DNA of 64,000 bases from Armatimonadetes bacterium Uphvl-Ar2. GTDB taxonomy: Bacteria > Armatimonadota > Fimbriimonadia > Fimbriimonadales > Fimbriimonadaceae. The stretch covers positions 1,612,001 through 1,676,000 of the forward strand of contig CP021424.1 in NCBI GenBank assembly GCA_002162095.1. Reading direction: 5' to 3'. Position 1 is the first letter of the stretch, and the number at the start of each line of letters is the position of its first letter. The position numbers were made by a program, and so were the translations under genes. The notes beneath the pieces are model-generated. The model saw only the letters and a program-made list of their open reading frames with translations, had not been told where the DNA came from and did no database searches. This document shows positions 26,343 through 35,429 of the stretch, piece by piece.

Positions 26343-27785
26343 TTAACGGCGAGCCGTGTTGGTGCTGATCAGCGCGTGGCGGGTGCGGGCGTCGAATTCG
26401 ATGCTCACGCCCAGAGCGTTCGAGAAGAAGCTCAGCGGCACAATCGAGCGACCGTGGTCGATGAACGCGGCACGCTCCAGCGGGATGCTGACGTCGTTCA
26501 CGTTCGCCATCATGTTGCCAATCGCAAACCAAACCTTCTGGTCCTTGTTGGTGGCCGTCACGGTCTTGGTGGCGTTATCCCACTGCACGTAGCCGCCGGC
26601 GCTCTCAAAGAGGTGGCGGAACGGGGTGAGGGCAATGCCTTCTTCCACTCGCGGCTGCACGTCGAAGTTCACGGCTTTGCCGCCCATCGAGATCGTGTAT
26701 TCGCCGATGTTGGGCACGCGGGTGCCAAAAGTGAGCGGGATAGAACCCACGGCGGCCGTCAGGTCCACCGGCGGGATCGTGGCCATGAGGCCGTTATTAT
26801 TGCCTTCGGCGGGAGTGACTTCCACCACGCCCGGACCATTGCCTTCCGGTCGCACCGGGGCGCCAGCAGGGGCTACCGTCACCGGCTTCACATCACCCGT
26901 GAGCGGGCGTTGACCCGTCGGGGTGAGGGAGCGCGGGCCGTGAGCCGTGCCCGGACCCGTGGCCGGGGTGCGGGTGCCCGCGGCGGCCGAAGTCGTCGGG
27001 GCCGTGGCCGGCAGGCTGGTCGGAACTTGGTTGGGGCGATCGCCCGTCACTACGACGCGCGGGTTGGTCGTCGTACCTTCGGGACCGGTCACCGGCACGG
27101 TACCGTTGGCTGAGGTCACCGGGTCGCCAGCGTCCACGCGCTCGGTGCGGCCACCGGGGTTGTTGACCAGTACGCGCACGCGCTCTGTCTTAAAGGTGTT
27201 GTTGGTTTCATCAATCACCCAGGCTTGAACTTCGTGCCAGCCGTTCGTCACGCGGGTGGTATCCCACAGCCAGCGGTACGGCGCGGTGTTGCGCAGGCTC
27301 ATGAACTCGCCGTCGACGAAGAACGACACGTAAACGTTGCTCAGGGGCGACTTGAAGCCGACCTGGATGTCCACCGTTCCCTTCAGTTGGGTGCCGCTGG
27401 TGGGATTCTTCAGGAAGACCGGGCCGGTGGCCTGGCGCTCCATGCGAATCGAAGTGGTTTGCGTGCCCACCACGGTGCCTTCCTTGTCGAAAAGGCGGAT
27501 TTCAATCGTGTTGTCGCCGTCTTCCAGCTGGGCCGGATCAAGGCGGAAGTTCGTTTCGCCGGCGTTCGTGCCTTCGTCGGTCGTGCGGGTGGCAATACTC
27601 TTGCCATTGATGCGCAACTCAACCAGGGCGACCGCCGCACCGGAATACCGGACCGTGAGGGTGCGGTTATTTGCCGCTTTGTCCAAGACGACCGTGGCGT
27701 CCGGGAGCATATAGGCATAGCTCGTCGAAGCCATCCCCATCGAGAGAGCCGCAGCTCCAAACCATTGTCCAACGCTCTTTTGCAT
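26343..27785 (-). CDS. Exported protein with Ig-like domains and copper-amine-oxidase-type stalk domain
   Basis: A 480-residue secreted protein. The signal peptide (GAAALSMGMASTSYA) is followed by two Ig/bacterial-beta-sandwich domains (about 25-210), a Pro/Thr/Gly-rich low-complexity linker (about 215-320), and a C-terminal stalk domain of the copper amine oxidase N-terminal type: IALTPFRHLFESAGGYVQWD, AFIDHGRSIVPLSFFSNALG. Such domains occur in cell-wall or envelope proteins of Firmicutes and Armatimonadota, often beside amidases. Ligand or partner unknown. The ATG at 27785 is chosen because the signal peptide starts there. It is divergent from the PqaA-like gene. Confidence 0.88.
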   Translation of the reverse strand: MQKSVGQWFGAAALSMGMASTSYAYMLPDATVVLDKAANNRTLTVRYSGAAVALVELRINGKSIATRTTDEGTNAGETNFRLDPAQLEDGDNTIEIRLFDKEGTVVGTQTTSIRMERQATGPVFLKNPTSGTQLKGTVDIQVGFKSPLSNVYVSFFVDGEFMSLRNTAPYRWLWDTTRVTNGWHEVQAWVIDETNNTFKTERVRVLVNNPGGRTERVDAGDPVTSANGTVPVTGPEGTTTNPRVVVTGDRPNQVPTSLPATAPTTSAAAGTRTPATGPGTAHGPRSLTPTGQRPLTGDVKPVTVAPAGAPVRPEGNGPGVVEVTPAEGNNNGLMATIPPVDLTAAVGSIPLTFGTRVPNIGEYTISMGGKAVNFDVQPRVEEGIALTPFRHLFESAGGYVQWDNATKTVTATNKDQKVWFAIGNMMANVNDVSIPLERAAFIDHGRSIVPLSFFSNALGVSIEFDARTRHALISTNTARR

Positions 27786-27869
27786 AGTGCACCGCACTCT
27801 GCCCGCCAAAATAACGAGCATGCTTAGTTTGAAGGATTTCGCGAACTATGTCAACCCTTCTCCACGTCC

Positions 27870-28964
27870 ATGAACCCTTCGCCAATCCTTCTTGAACCTG
27901 TACGGGCATATTCTCAGCCCTTAGAAACTTTCGCTTCGGGCTTCCGAGGGTGGTCGGGCATCCGGTTTTCCACCATCGGGTGGCGGGGCGAGCCGTGGTG
28001 GCACGACCTGATTTTTGTGCAACCTCGCACGCCTCAACGCCCCGGCACCATCTTGGAAATCACGGGCTGGGAACCCAACTACAAGGACTTGCGCATGGCC
28101 CAAGAGTGGGCGGATGCCAGCGGCATGACGGTGGCATTGCTCTTTCAGATTCCTCGGCAGCCGATCGAGGGGCGGATCGAGGACGAACTCATCGCCTACT
28201 CGTTTTCTCTGTATTTGAACTCAAAGGACCCCGCGGACTTGCTGCTTGCCCCCATGATCGCCAGCTCCGTGGCGGCGCTGGATCTGATAGAGGCGCCGGT
28301 GGTCGTCACCGGGGCCAGTAAGCGCGGGTGGACCACCTGGTGGGTGGGCTTACACCGCGACGAGCGCGTGGTGGGCATCGCCCCGCGGGTATTTGACCAT
28401 CTCGACTTCGCATGGCAGCAAAACCGGCAAGCCGAGCTCTGGGGCGCGCCCAGCCCCCAAGTGCAGGACTACACCGAGTACGGGTGGAGCTTTGATCTCG
28501 ACAACCCGGAAGTGGCGGCACTCATCGGCGTGGTGGACCCGCACCCCCACCGATCTCGGCTCACAGTGCCTACTCTCGTGCTCAGCGGGGCGAATGATCC
28601 CTTCTGGTGCCCCGACCCCTGGGACACCGTAGCCCCCACTATGCCCGAGTGCGTAAGTTGTCTCTCGGCGCCCAACGCGGGACACGGGATGGCCGACCGT
28701 CGCTGGTGGTCCGCGTCGCTCGGGGCCTTTGCGCGGGATTGCGTTGAGGGACGATCCGCAGCCGATGAAACAACGACCCGCGTCTGGCGGGCGGAGGCCA
28801 AGGAGCCCAAGTTCGTCCATGCGCTCTGGAGGCCGGTGACCGACGGGGACGCAGCCTTGCCTCCCCTCAATGAGCAAATGTGGACCGCCGAGATGACGGA
28901 GGTCAAACGGGCCGATGGCACAAGGCGCACCACGCCTGTGCGCCTCATCGCCCCGACCGATTAA
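27870..28964 (+). CDS. PhoPQ-activated pathogenicity-related (PqaA) family hydrolase
   Basis: A 364-residue alpha/beta hydrolase. It has [10 protein letters not shown], the nucleophile elbow [26 protein letters not shown]-like segments, [14 protein letters not shown] with the acid, and NAGHGMAD with the His. The order matches PqaA proteins, originally described in Salmonella as PhoP/PhoQ-induced; their substrate is not settled. No signal peptide is seen, in contrast to many exported members. It converges on queF with a 4-base overlap. Confidence 0.88.
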   Translation: MNPSPILLEPVRAYSQPLETFASGFRGWSGIRFSTIGWRGEPWWHDLIFVQPRTPQRPGTILEITGWEPNYKDLRMAQEWADASGMTVALLFQIPRQPIEGRIEDELIAYSFSLYLNSKDPADLLLAPMIASSVAALDLIEAPVVVTGASKRGWTTWWVGLHRDERVVGIAPRVFDHLDFAWQQNRQAELWGAPSPQVQDYTEYGWSFDLDNPEVAALIGVVDPHPHRSRLTVPTLVLSGANDPFWCPDPWDTVAPTMPECVSCLSAPNAGHGMADRRWWSASLGAFARDCVEGRSAADETTTRVWRAEAKEPKFVHALWRPVTDGDAALPPLNEQMWTAEMTEVKRADGTRRTTPVRLIAPTD

Positions 28965-29320
28965 GCGTTGGTAAAGATTCCTTCGGGGGCCGGGCCGGTT
29001 TCGGCGTAAACCACGCTACCAATCCCGCCGCGCACATTGAAGTGGCCGGTGACCCGCATGTATTGGGGTTGGCAAGAGGCGGCCAGTTCGTCCAGCAAGC
29101 GATTGACGACAGCTTCGTAATAGATGCCTTCGTTCCGGAACGAGTAGTAATACAGCTTCAGCGACTTCAACTCAATGCACGTTTCGTTCGGGATGTAAGT
29201 GAGGATTATTGTCGCAAAGTCCGGCTGACCCGTCTTGGGGCACACGCTGGTGAACTCCGGACATTCGTGCCGAATGACGAACGGACGGCCCGGCTTCGGG
29301 TTGGGGAAGGTCTCAATCAC
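28961..29320 (-). CDS. queF: NADPH-dependent 7-cyano-7-deazaguanine reductase
   Basis: QueF reduces preQ0 to preQ1 in queuosine synthesis. The protein has [17 protein letters not shown] with the thioimide-forming Cys, the QueF motif [14 protein letters not shown], and a C-terminal RGGIGSVVY. It is the short unimodal type. The start is uncertain: GTG at 29320 (119 residues) is preceded by TACCCT nine bases upstream, while a TTG at 29362 (133 residues) is also in frame but would overlap the divergent fabD start. No other queuosine gene is in the window. Confidence 0.92.
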   Translation of the reverse strand: MIETFPNPKPGRPFVIRHECPEFTSVCPKTGQPDFATIILTYIPNETCIELKSLKLYYYSFRNEGIYYEAVVNRLLDELAASCQPQYMRVTGHFNVRGGIGSVVYAETGPAPEGIFTNA

Positions 29321-29356
29321 GCCGCGCGAAGGGTACCCGCGGGTAAGTTTCAGCGT

Positions 29357-30292
29357 ATGCAAGTCGCCGTTTTTCCGGGCCAAGGCTCCCAGGCCCCCGG
29401 AATGGGACAGGACCTCGTTGCAGCCTCTCCGGCCGCCGCCGCCGTGTTTGACGAAGTGGGTGAGGCGCTGGGCCTCGATATCCGCAAGCTCTGCTGGGAC
29501 ACCGACGCCGAAACCCTGCGCCAAACCCAGAACGCCCAGGTGGCCCTGTTTGCCACGGGAGTGGCGGCGTTCCGTGCCCTGCAAGAAGCGCACGGGGGCT
29601 GGACTCCGCAAGCGATGGCTGGGCATAGCGTGGGCGAGTACGCGGCGCTGGTTTCGGGTGGCTGGTTAAGCGTGGCCACCGGGGCCAAGCTCGTGCGGCG
29701 ACGCGGGGAGATCATGGCGGCGAGCGGCAAGGATCGCCCCGGCACCATGGCGGCGGTGCTCGGCATGGAGCGCGCGGCGCTGGAAGCTCTTTGCGAAGAA
29801 CTGTCCCAGGGCGGGCAGATCGTGGTGATTGCCAACGACAACAGCCCCGGCCAACTGGTGGTGAGCGGGGACGTGAACGCAGTGCAGGCCCTCAGCGCCT
29901 CGGCCGGCGAGCGCGGGGCCAAGCGGGTACTGCCGCTGAACGTTAGTGGCGCGTTCCACAGCCCCCTCATGAAGGAAGGGGCGGCGGCCCTGGCCGAAGC
30001 CCTGAGCGGCGCGGAGTTTCAGGCGGGTACGGTGCCGGTGGTCAGCAACGTCACGGCCCAGCCGGAAACGGACTGGCCGGCTCGGCTGGCCGAACAGATG
30101 GTGCAACCCGTGCGCTGGACCGAAACGGTGCAAGGCTGGGCCGCCCAAGGACTAAACATGCAAGTGGAATGTGGACACGGCGAAGTGCTGGGCGGATTGC
30201 TCCGCCGCATCGCCCCGGAAGTTGCGGGAGCCCGCGTGGTGGATAGCGCGACCCTACAAGAAACGGTGAAGAAGCTCGGAGGTGCCCCGTGA
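29357..30292 (+). CDS. fabD: Malonyl-CoA:ACP transacylase
   Basis: Loads malonyl groups on ACP for type II fatty acid synthesis. The 311-residue protein starts [18 protein letters not shown], has the nucleophile Ser in [10 protein letters not shown], an Arg in LVRRRGEIM, and the catalytic His in [15 protein letters not shown] ends seven bases before the ATG, marking a leaderless start of the fab operon; the longer frame to 28880 runs antisense to queF. The fabG start overlaps its stop codon (GTGA). Confidence 0.96.
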   Translation: MQVAVFPGQGSQAPGMGQDLVAASPAAAAVFDEVGEALGLDIRKLCWDTDAETLRQTQNAQVALFATGVAAFRALQEAHGGWTPQAMAGHSVGEYAALVSGGWLSVATGAKLVRRRGEIMAASGKDRPGTMAAVLGMERAALEALCEELSQGGQIVVIANDNSPGQLVVSGDVNAVQALSASAGERGAKRVLPLNVSGAFHSPLMKEGAAALAEALSGAEFQAGTVPVVSNVTAQPETDWPARLAEQMVQPVRWTETVQGWAAQGLNMQVECGHGEVLGGLLRRIAPEVAGARVVDSATLQETVKKLGGAP

Positions 30293-31029
30293 GCGCCGAA
30301 CGCCGCGTGGCTCTGGTCACCGGGGCTAGCCGGGGTATTGGTCAGGCCATCGCCGAGGGCCTAGCTGCCCAAGGGATTGCCGTGGCGTGCCTGGCCCGCA
30401 AGCCGGAGAACGCCCACGCCACTCGGGATCGCATCCGCGAGGCGGGCGGGGAAGCCGAAGCCTTCGGCGCCGACATTGCCAACGCCGAACAAGTGCAAGC
30501 CGCAATTGCCGAGATTGAAGCCCAAATGGGCCCGATCACCATCCTCGTGAACAACGCGGGGCTCACCCGCGACACGCTCATGATGCGCATGGACTTAGCC
30601 GACTGGCAGGCCGTCATTGACGCCAACCTCACTGGCGCATTCCACACCATCAAGGCGTGCCAACGCGGAATGATGAAGGCGCGCTGGGGTCGCATTGTCA
30701 ATATCTCCAGCATTGTCGGCCTGGGCGGCGCGGCCGGGCAAACCAATTACGCGGCCAGCAAAGCGGGGCTCATTGGTCTCACCATGGCGGTGGCCAAGGA
30801 ATTGGGTTCGCGCAACATCACTTGCAACGCGGTGGCTCCGGGTTTCATCGAGACCGATATGACCCATGAATTGCCGGCGGATTTCCGCGAACACGTGGTC
30901 AAAACGGCACCTCTGGGTCGCCTGGGGAGCCCTCAAGACATCGCCGCGGCGGTGGTTTTCTTGTGCAGCGAAGGAGCGAGTTATATGACCGGCCAGACGC
31001 TGGTGGTGGACGGAGGACTCACGCTCTAG
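30289..31029 (+). CDS. fabG: 3-oxoacyl-ACP reductase
   Basis: NADPH-dependent short-chain dehydrogenase for the first reduction in fatty acid elongation. The 246-residue protein has TGASRGIG for the cofactor, NNAGLTRDTLMMRM typical of FabG, the catalytic NISSI and YAASKAGL, and the C-terminal SYMTGQTLVVDGG. The GTG start overlaps the fabD stop by four bases. Gene order fabD-fabG-acpP-fabF is the classical one; fabH and plsX are not in the window. Confidence 0.96.
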   Translation: MSAERRVALVTGASRGIGQAIAEGLAAQGIAVACLARKPENAHATRDRIREAGGEAEAFGADIANAEQVQAAIAEIEAQMGPITILVNNAGLTRDTLMMRMDLADWQAVIDANLTGAFHTIKACQRGMMKARWGRIVNISSIVGLGGAAGQTNYAASKAGLIGLTMAVAKELGSRNITCNAVAPGFIETDMTHELPADFREHVVKTAPLGRLGSPQDIAAAVVFLCSEGASYMTGQTLVVDGGLTL

Positions 31030-31073
31030 GCCAAAAGCGCACCGGGGTCCCGCGCGGGGACGTAGGAACCCGG

Positions 31074-31082
31074 TGGTAATAT
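31074..31082 (+). promoter_or_regulatory. Extended -10 promoter for acpP
   Basis: TGGTAATAT matches an extended -10 (TG, one base, TAATAT) 36 bases before the acpP ATG. It would allow acpP/fabF transcription at higher level than fabD/fabG. No -35 consensus is evident. Confidence 0.5.
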
Positions 31083-31118
31083 GCCTTTCCGCGCCATCGC
31101 GCGCAGGGCTACAAAAAC

Positions 31119-31355
31119 ATGTCCGATAACATTCTCGATCGCGTCAAAAAGGTCGTCAAGGAAGAACTCAACGTTCAAGACGAAGTGAGCGAAAGCGCCT
31201 CCTTCACCGATGATCTGGGCGCCGACAGCCTCGACGTTGTTGAACTCGTGATGGCCATTGAAGAAGAATTTGGCATTGACGTGCCGGACGAGGACACGCA
31301 AGGCCTCAAGACCGTTCAAGACGTCGTCGACTACATCAAGAGCAAGCAGGGCTAA
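31119..31355 (+). CDS. acpP: Acyl carrier protein
   Basis: A 78-residue acidic helical protein that carries growing acyl chains on 4'-phosphopantetheine. The attachment Ser is in [18 protein letters not shown]. It follows fabG by 89 bases and has its own likely promoter, and precedes fabF by 41 bases. Confidence 0.98.
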   Translation: MSDNILDRVKKVVKEELNVQDEVSESASFTDDLGADSLDVVELVMAIEEEFGIDVPDEDTQGLKTVQDVVDYIKSKQG

Positions 31356-31396
31356 GCCCAATCCCCTTCCCGACGAAGTGAAGGGACCCACACTTT

Positions 31397-32650
31397 ATGG
31401 CTTCTGACCAAACGCCCCGGATTGTCATTACCGGGATTGGCGTCGTATCCCCCGTAGGCACCGGGGTCGAAACCTATTGGAACGCGCTCAAGAGCGCCAC
31501 CAATGGGGCCGGGGAAATCACCCTGCTCGACACCAGTGACTACGCCACTCGCATCGGTTTCGAGGTCAAAGACTTCGTGCCCGAAGATTGGGTGGATGGC
31601 AAGGAAGCGCGCCGCATGGACCGGTTCCTGATGTTCGCGGCTGCGGCTGCGCAAATGGCGTTGGAGGACTCCAAGTTCCCCGAAGACCAGGGGCTACGGG
31701 ACGAAACGGCCGTGGTCATCGGTTCGGGCATTGGCGGCCTGGGCACCATGAGCGAGCAGACCAAGAAGCTACACCTTCAGGGTCCGTCGCGCGTATCACC
31801 CTTCTTGGTCCCCTACATGATCCCGGACATGGCAAGTGGCTACGTCTCGATCTTGCACAAGCTACGGGGTCCGAACTCGTGCATCGTCACGGCCTGTGCC
31901 ACGGGGGCGAACTCCATTGGGGAAGCCGCCGCGATGATCCAGCGCGGCGACTGTGTGGCCGCGCTGGCGGGCGGAGCGGAAGCTCCGATTACCCAAATGG
32001 GCTTGGCCGGGTTCTGCTCGGCGCGAGCCATGACCACGCGGAACGATGACCCCATGCGGGCCAGCCGTCCCTTTGACAAGGAACGCGATGGATTCGTAAT
32101 GGGCGAAGGTTGTGGAGTGCTCGTGCTGGAAACGCTGGAGAACGCTCTGGCGCGGGGCGCGAAGATCTACGGCGAGCTCGCGGGCTACGGCCAAAGCGGG
32201 GACGCTTATCACATCACCTCTCCGGACCCGAATGGCGATGGGGCGATGCGTTCCATGCGGATGGCCTTGCGCAAGGCGGGCTTGAAGCCCGAGGACGTTC
32301 AGTACGTGAACGCGCACGGCACGTCCACTGAGTTGAACGACAAGACCGAAACCAAGGCGATTCGCGGAGTGTTCGGTGAGCATGCCGAGAAGCTCGCGGT
32401 GAGCAGCACCAAGTCGATGATCGGCCATACGCTGGGAGCCGCCGGGGCCCTGGAAGCCGTCGCGTGCCTGCTGGCGCTGCGCGACCAGGTGGCACCGCCG
32501 ACCATCAACTACGAAGTGCCGGACCCCGAGTGCGACCTCGACTACGTGCCGAATGTGGCGCGCCCGATGCCGATGGAAGTGGCTTTGTCCAACTCGTTCG
32601 GGTTCGGCGGGCACAACGCGACGCTGATCTTTAAGCGGTACCAGGAGTAG
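31397..32650 (+). CDS. fabF: 3-oxoacyl-ACP synthase II
   Basis: Condensing enzyme of fatty acid elongation, 417 residues as usual. Catalytic residues are Cys in VTACATGANSIGEA, His in NAHGTSTELND and His in IGHTLGAAGALEA; the C-terminal SNSFGFGGHNATLIF gate is present. It ends four bases before the xer-type recombinase gene, suggesting a shared transcript. Confidence 0.97.
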   Translation: MASDQTPRIVITGIGVVSPVGTGVETYWNALKSATNGAGEITLLDTSDYATRIGFEVKDFVPEDWVDGKEARRMDRFLMFAAAAAQMALEDSKFPEDQGLRDETAVVIGSGIGGLGTMSEQTKKLHLQGPSRVSPFLVPYMIPDMASGYVSILHKLRGPNSCIVTACATGANSIGEAAAMIQRGDCVAALAGGAEAPITQMGLAGFCSARAMTTRNDDPMRASRPFDKERDGFVMGEGCGVLVLETLENALARGAKIYGELAGYGQSGDAYHITSPDPNGDGAMRSMRMALRKAGLKPEDVQYVNAHGTSTELNDKTETKAIRGVFGEHAEKLAVSSTKSMIGHTLGAAGALEAVACLLALRDQVAPPTINYEVPDPECDLDYVPNVARPMPMEVALSNSFGFGGHNATLIFKRYQE

Positions 32651-32654
32651 GCGT

Positions 32655-33509
32655 GTGCAGGCTTGGATCCAGGAGTTTCTGGACCATCTCCAGGCCACGC
32701 GCTCGCCCCATACCGTGCGCGCTTATGGGTCGGACCTCGCCCAATTGGCGGTGTTCACGGGCGGCAAGCCTGATTTAAGCCCGGAGACCCTCGAAAAGTA
32801 TCTCCGGGCTTATGCGCCTCAACCCACCACTCGAGGGCGCAAACTCTCCACCCTTCGCGCCTTTGTGCGTTACTTGAGGGCCGTTGGGCAGCTGGATTCT
32901 GATCCCACGGCCACGCTGGTTACACCGATCAAACACCGCCCGCTACCCGCCGTGCTGACCTCGCACCAGGCGGGGCAACTCCTGGATCAGGCTCCACCGG
33001 GCAAGAGTCCCCTCCGGGATGCGGCGCTGCTCGAGATGCTTTACGGAGCTGGACTGCGCGCTAGCGAGGTCGTTCGCCTCGATCTGAGCGACGTGGACCT
33101 GAACACCCAGCGGGTGCGGGTGCGCGGGAAGGGAAACAAGGAGCGCATTGCCGTCTTTGGCGGGGCGGCCGCCCGGGCGGTGCAGGCCTACCTGACGCAG
33201 GAGCGGGTGAGCGGCAAGAGCGAGGCTGTGTTTGTGAATGCCAGTGGGCAACGCCTGACGACGCGCACAGTGCAGAACGTGGTGCACCGCTGGGCGCAGG
33301 CCTCGGGTTTGCCGCCGGATGTGACCCCCCACACCTTGCGTCACTCCTTTGCCACGCACCTGCTGGATGGGGGTGCCGACCTCAAATCTGTGCAACAGCT
33401 CCTGGGCCACGAGAGCCTGGCCACCACGCAGATCTACACCCACATCAGCATCGAGCGGCTGCGCGACACCGTTGGCAAGAGTCACCCGAAGGCGAAAAGG
33501 AAAGGCTAA
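32655..33509 (+). CDS. Tyrosine recombinase XerC/XerD
   Basis: A 284-residue recombinase for chromosome dimer resolution. The N-terminal SAM-like domain (FLDHLQATRSPHTVRAYGSDL) is followed by the catalytic domain with Arg in GAGLRASE, Lys in GKGNKER, HTLRHSFATH, LGHESLATTQIYTH including the nucleophile Tyr. All six catalytic positions are present. The GTG start lies four bases after fabF. No phage or integron genes are nearby, so a housekeeping Xer role is most likely; C or D type cannot be told. Confidence 0.93.
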   Translation: MQAWIQEFLDHLQATRSPHTVRAYGSDLAQLAVFTGGKPDLSPETLEKYLRAYAPQPTTRGRKLSTLRAFVRYLRAVGQLDSDPTATLVTPIKHRPLPAVLTSHQAGQLLDQAPPGKSPLRDAALLEMLYGAGLRASEVVRLDLSDVDLNTQRVRVRGKGNKERIAVFGGAAARAVQAYLTQERVSGKSEAVFVNASGQRLTTRTVQNVVHRWAQASGLPPDVTPHTLRHSFATHLLDGGADLKSVQQLLGHESLATTQIYTHISIERLRDTVGKSHPKAKRKG

Positions 33510-33516
33510 GCCAGCC

Positions 33517-33882
33517 TCAAACCCAGGTGCTGGCGCGGCGCAGGTGCTTGAAGGTGATGGGGCGCGCAAACTGGCCGAACACAAAGCCGGGGTAGCCCAC
33601 CATCGAGTCCAATTCGTAGTCCGGCGGGGCGGAAATCAGCACCAGCGGGGTGCCCTTGGCCTCGGGGTGGCCCATTTTGGCCATGGCGAACTCTTCGTAG
33701 CCCGCAATCTTGTGGGGCTCCTTGAGCGTGGCGATGAGGTCCACAAAGATCATCTCGGCCCCCTGGCACGCATCCAAGGCGACATCCACCTGGTCGGTGA
33801 TGATCACCTCGTCATCCGATTGAAAGGCCCGTGCGGCCTCGCTTTGGATTTCCTCGTCCCGGGTGAGGATGACGTACTTCAT
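33517..33882 (-). CDS. Receiver-like domain protein of unknown function
   Basis: A 121-residue protein with alternating strands and helices like a response-regulator receiver: MKYVILTRDE opening, MIFVDLIATL placing an Asp at the phosphoacceptor position, PLVLISAPP, and GQFARPITFKHL where the conserved Lys-Pro is replaced by Arg-Pro. The first acidic pair is also missing (TRDEE instead of DDE), so phosphorylation is doubtful. The ATG at 33882 is chosen; the upstream frame enters the ECF promoter region. It is divergent from the ECF sigma gene, which makes a functional link possible but unproven. Confidence 0.72.
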   Translation of the reverse strand: MKYVILTRDEEIQSEAARAFQSDDEVIITDQVDVALDACQGAEMIFVDLIATLKEPHKIAGYEEFAMAKMGHPEAKGTPLVLISAPPDYELDSMVGYPGFVFGQFARPITFKHLRRASTWV

Positions 33883-34019
33883 GGCTCTCAAAGAGGGACG
33901 GATGTCTGCCGAGAAAGGCCGCAGGGCTCTCCAAATGTTGCTCAAATGATAACAATGGGTTGCGAAAGACCGATTCTGTGTAATACTCGGAACAGGCACA
34001 TATCATTTCTTCGTGATAT

Positions 34020-34637
34020 ATGTCTGAGCAAACCCAAATGTCGATCATCCAGAGCCCCGAGAACAACACGGCGCAGCGGACGTCCGCCGAGAGTGATCGC
34101 TTTACGCGGATGCGCGCCGAGACCGAACGTCGCGCCTATGCGATGGCCCTCCAACTCACCCGGAACAGCACGGACGCCCAAGACCTGGTGCAAGACACCT
34201 ATGTGAAGGCGTGGCGCGGCTTCGATTCTTACACGCCGGGCCGACCGTTTTTGAACTGGCTGCTGCGCATCATGCAGCACGCCTACCTCGATAGCCGCCG
34301 CCGGGAGAACCCCATCCGCAAGGCCGAGTCCATCCACTCGATGGTTTCGCCGAATAGCGGAGATGTCCAAGAACTTCAAGTGGCCGATGAATCCATGGGG
34401 GCCGAAGACGGCGTGCTGATGGAAGAGTTCCGCCTGGAGCTCCGCCGCGCCCTCAATGAACTCCCGGACGTCTACCGCACGGCCATTGAGATGTGCGACA
34501 TCGAGGAGTTGAGCTACGGCGAGATTGCCGACCGGCAGAACACGACGATTGGCACCGTGCGCTCGCGCATCCACCGGGGTCGCAAGCTCCTGCGTGAGAT
34601 CATCCAAGCGCGCGGCGTCAACATTCCGATCCGCTAA
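34020..34637 (+). CDS. ECF-type RNA polymerase sigma factor
   Basis: A 205-residue sigma-70 family factor of the extracytoplasmic-function type. Region 2 has ALQLTRNSTDAQDLVQDTYVKAW and the -10 recognition part FLNWLLRIMQHAYLDSRRR; region 4 has LPDVYRTAIEMCDIEELSYGEIA and TVRSRIHRGRKLLREI. No anti-sigma factor with a membrane helix follows, unlike many ECF loci; the next gene is a 60-residue YjfB-like protein. The leader from 33883 contains TAATAC and an AT-rich stretch that could be the promoter. Confidence 0.93.
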   Translation: MSEQTQMSIIQSPENNTAQRTSAESDRFTRMRAETERRAYAMALQLTRNSTDAQDLVQDTYVKAWRGFDSYTPGRPFLNWLLRIMQHAYLDSRRRENPIRKAESIHSMVSPNSGDVQELQVADESMGAEDGVLMEEFRLELRRALNELPDVYRTAIEMCDIEELSYGEIADRQNTTIGTVRSRIHRGRKLLREIIQARGVNIPIR

Positions 34638-34667
34638 GTCCCAACCGGGGCTCCAGTTCTCATCCCG

Positions 34668-34705
34668 AACGCCCGAGAATCTCCAGTATGGGGGTCTCGG
34701 GCGTT
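34668..34705 (+). terminator. 11-bp perfect hairpin enclosing a -10 box and start codon
   Basis: AACGCCCGAGA (34668-34678) and TCTCGGGCGTT (34695-34705) pair perfectly and are followed by TCTTCT. In transcripts from the sigma gene this would act as a terminator. The 16-base loop contains the ATG of the next gene (34688), and GAGAAT at the end of the left arm could be its -10 box. Confidence 0.65.
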
Positions 34706-34870
34706 TCTTCTGCCCTCCGGGCAGCGCAAAGCGCATATGTGAGCAAGGCGACGCAAGAAGGCGTCGCGGTTCAAATGCTCAAGAAGAGCTTGGATCAAGA
34801 AAAGCAGGCTGCGCAGGAACTCCTGAAGGGCCTAGACACCAAGGGCAAGATCCTCGACGTCCGCGCCTAA
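34688..34870 (+). CDS. YjfB-like putative motility protein
   Basis: A 60-residue helical protein. The pattern GVSGVSSALRAAQSAYVS followed by VAVQMLKKSLDQEKQAAQELL matches the YjfB family (putative motility protein), whose members are about 60 residues and often lie near flagellar or chemotaxis genes. No such genes surround it here, though a FlgM-like gene occurs at 7.7 kb. GAGAAT ends seven bases before the ATG, inside a terminator-like hairpin. Function is not established for the family. Confidence 0.72.
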   Translation: MGVSGVSSALRAAQSAYVSKATQEGVAVQMLKKSLDQEKQAAQELLKGLDTKGKILDVRA

Positions 34871-34890
34871 GGCACGGTATCCTAGCCTGA

Positions 34891-35151
34891 GTGAGCGCAA
34901 AGCGCCCCGCGCGCCCCGTCTGGTGGCGAAACACGTTCTTCCTTTTCGGCGCCCTCATCCTTGTGGTGGCGGTCGTGGGGTTTGTGCGCGGCGAAGATGC
35001 CATCCGTGACCCCGGTCAGAAGCGCGAGAGCAACCTCGCCCTGATGTACGTGGTCGGCGGCATTTTGATGCTAGGGAACGGCTGGTTAACCCACCGCCAA
35101 AGCCTGGCCGCTTACGAAGAAGAGTTCGGTGGCGACACGCCAGCGGCCTAA
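34891..35151 (+). CDS. Small membrane protein of unknown function
   Basis: An 86-residue protein with a basic N-terminus (SAKRPARPVWWRN) and two membrane helices, TFFLFGALILVVAVVGFV and LALMYVVGGILMLGNGWL, with the acidic C-terminus on the cytoplasmic side by the positive-inside rule. I do not recognise a family. The GTG start is supported by TATCCT (34878-34883) seven bases upstream. Confidence 0.72.
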   Translation: MSAKRPARPVWWRNTFFLFGALILVVAVVGFVRGEDAIRDPGQKRESNLALMYVVGGILMLGNGWLTHRQSLAAYEEEFGGDTPAA

Positions 35152-35171
35152 ATCATCCAGGAATTCAAGAA

Positions 35172-35390
35172 ATGGTCAAGTGTCAATGCGGCAAAGAGAT
35201 GGACGTGGTGCCCAACTGGTTCCAGGGCGTCGACGTTCAGTTCGTCTGTAATAACTGCCCGAACCAAACGATCAAGGGCATTACCGAAGTCGACCTCGCG
35301 GCCGGCCTCGTGCCCGTTTCGACCCCGGATACCGGCCAAGACAAGGGCGATGAGCCCGCGCCGGAATTGGACGACGACGAAGACAACTAA
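35172..35390 (+). CDS. Small zinc-ribbon-like acidic protein
   Basis: A 72-residue protein. Cys4, Cys6, Cys26 and Cys29 (MVKCQCGKEM and FVCNNCPN) could form a zinc ribbon; the C-terminal 20 residues are strongly acidic (ELDDDEDN). It follows the small membrane protein by 20 bases with AGGAA as a weak ribosome binding site. No function is known to me. Confidence 0.68.
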   Translation: MVKCQCGKEMDVVPNWFQGVDVQFVCNNCPNQTIKGITEVDLAAGLVPVSTPDTGQDKGDEPAPELDDDEDN

Positions 35391-35429
35391 GCTCGTCGCT
35401 TTTTCAATGATTCGAAGCTGAGCGTGTGG

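Noticed and set aside
32655-33509. Integron or mobile-element integrase
   Set aside because: The recombinase has the size and motifs of housekeeping Xer, follows fabF closely, and no attachment site or cassette is seen.
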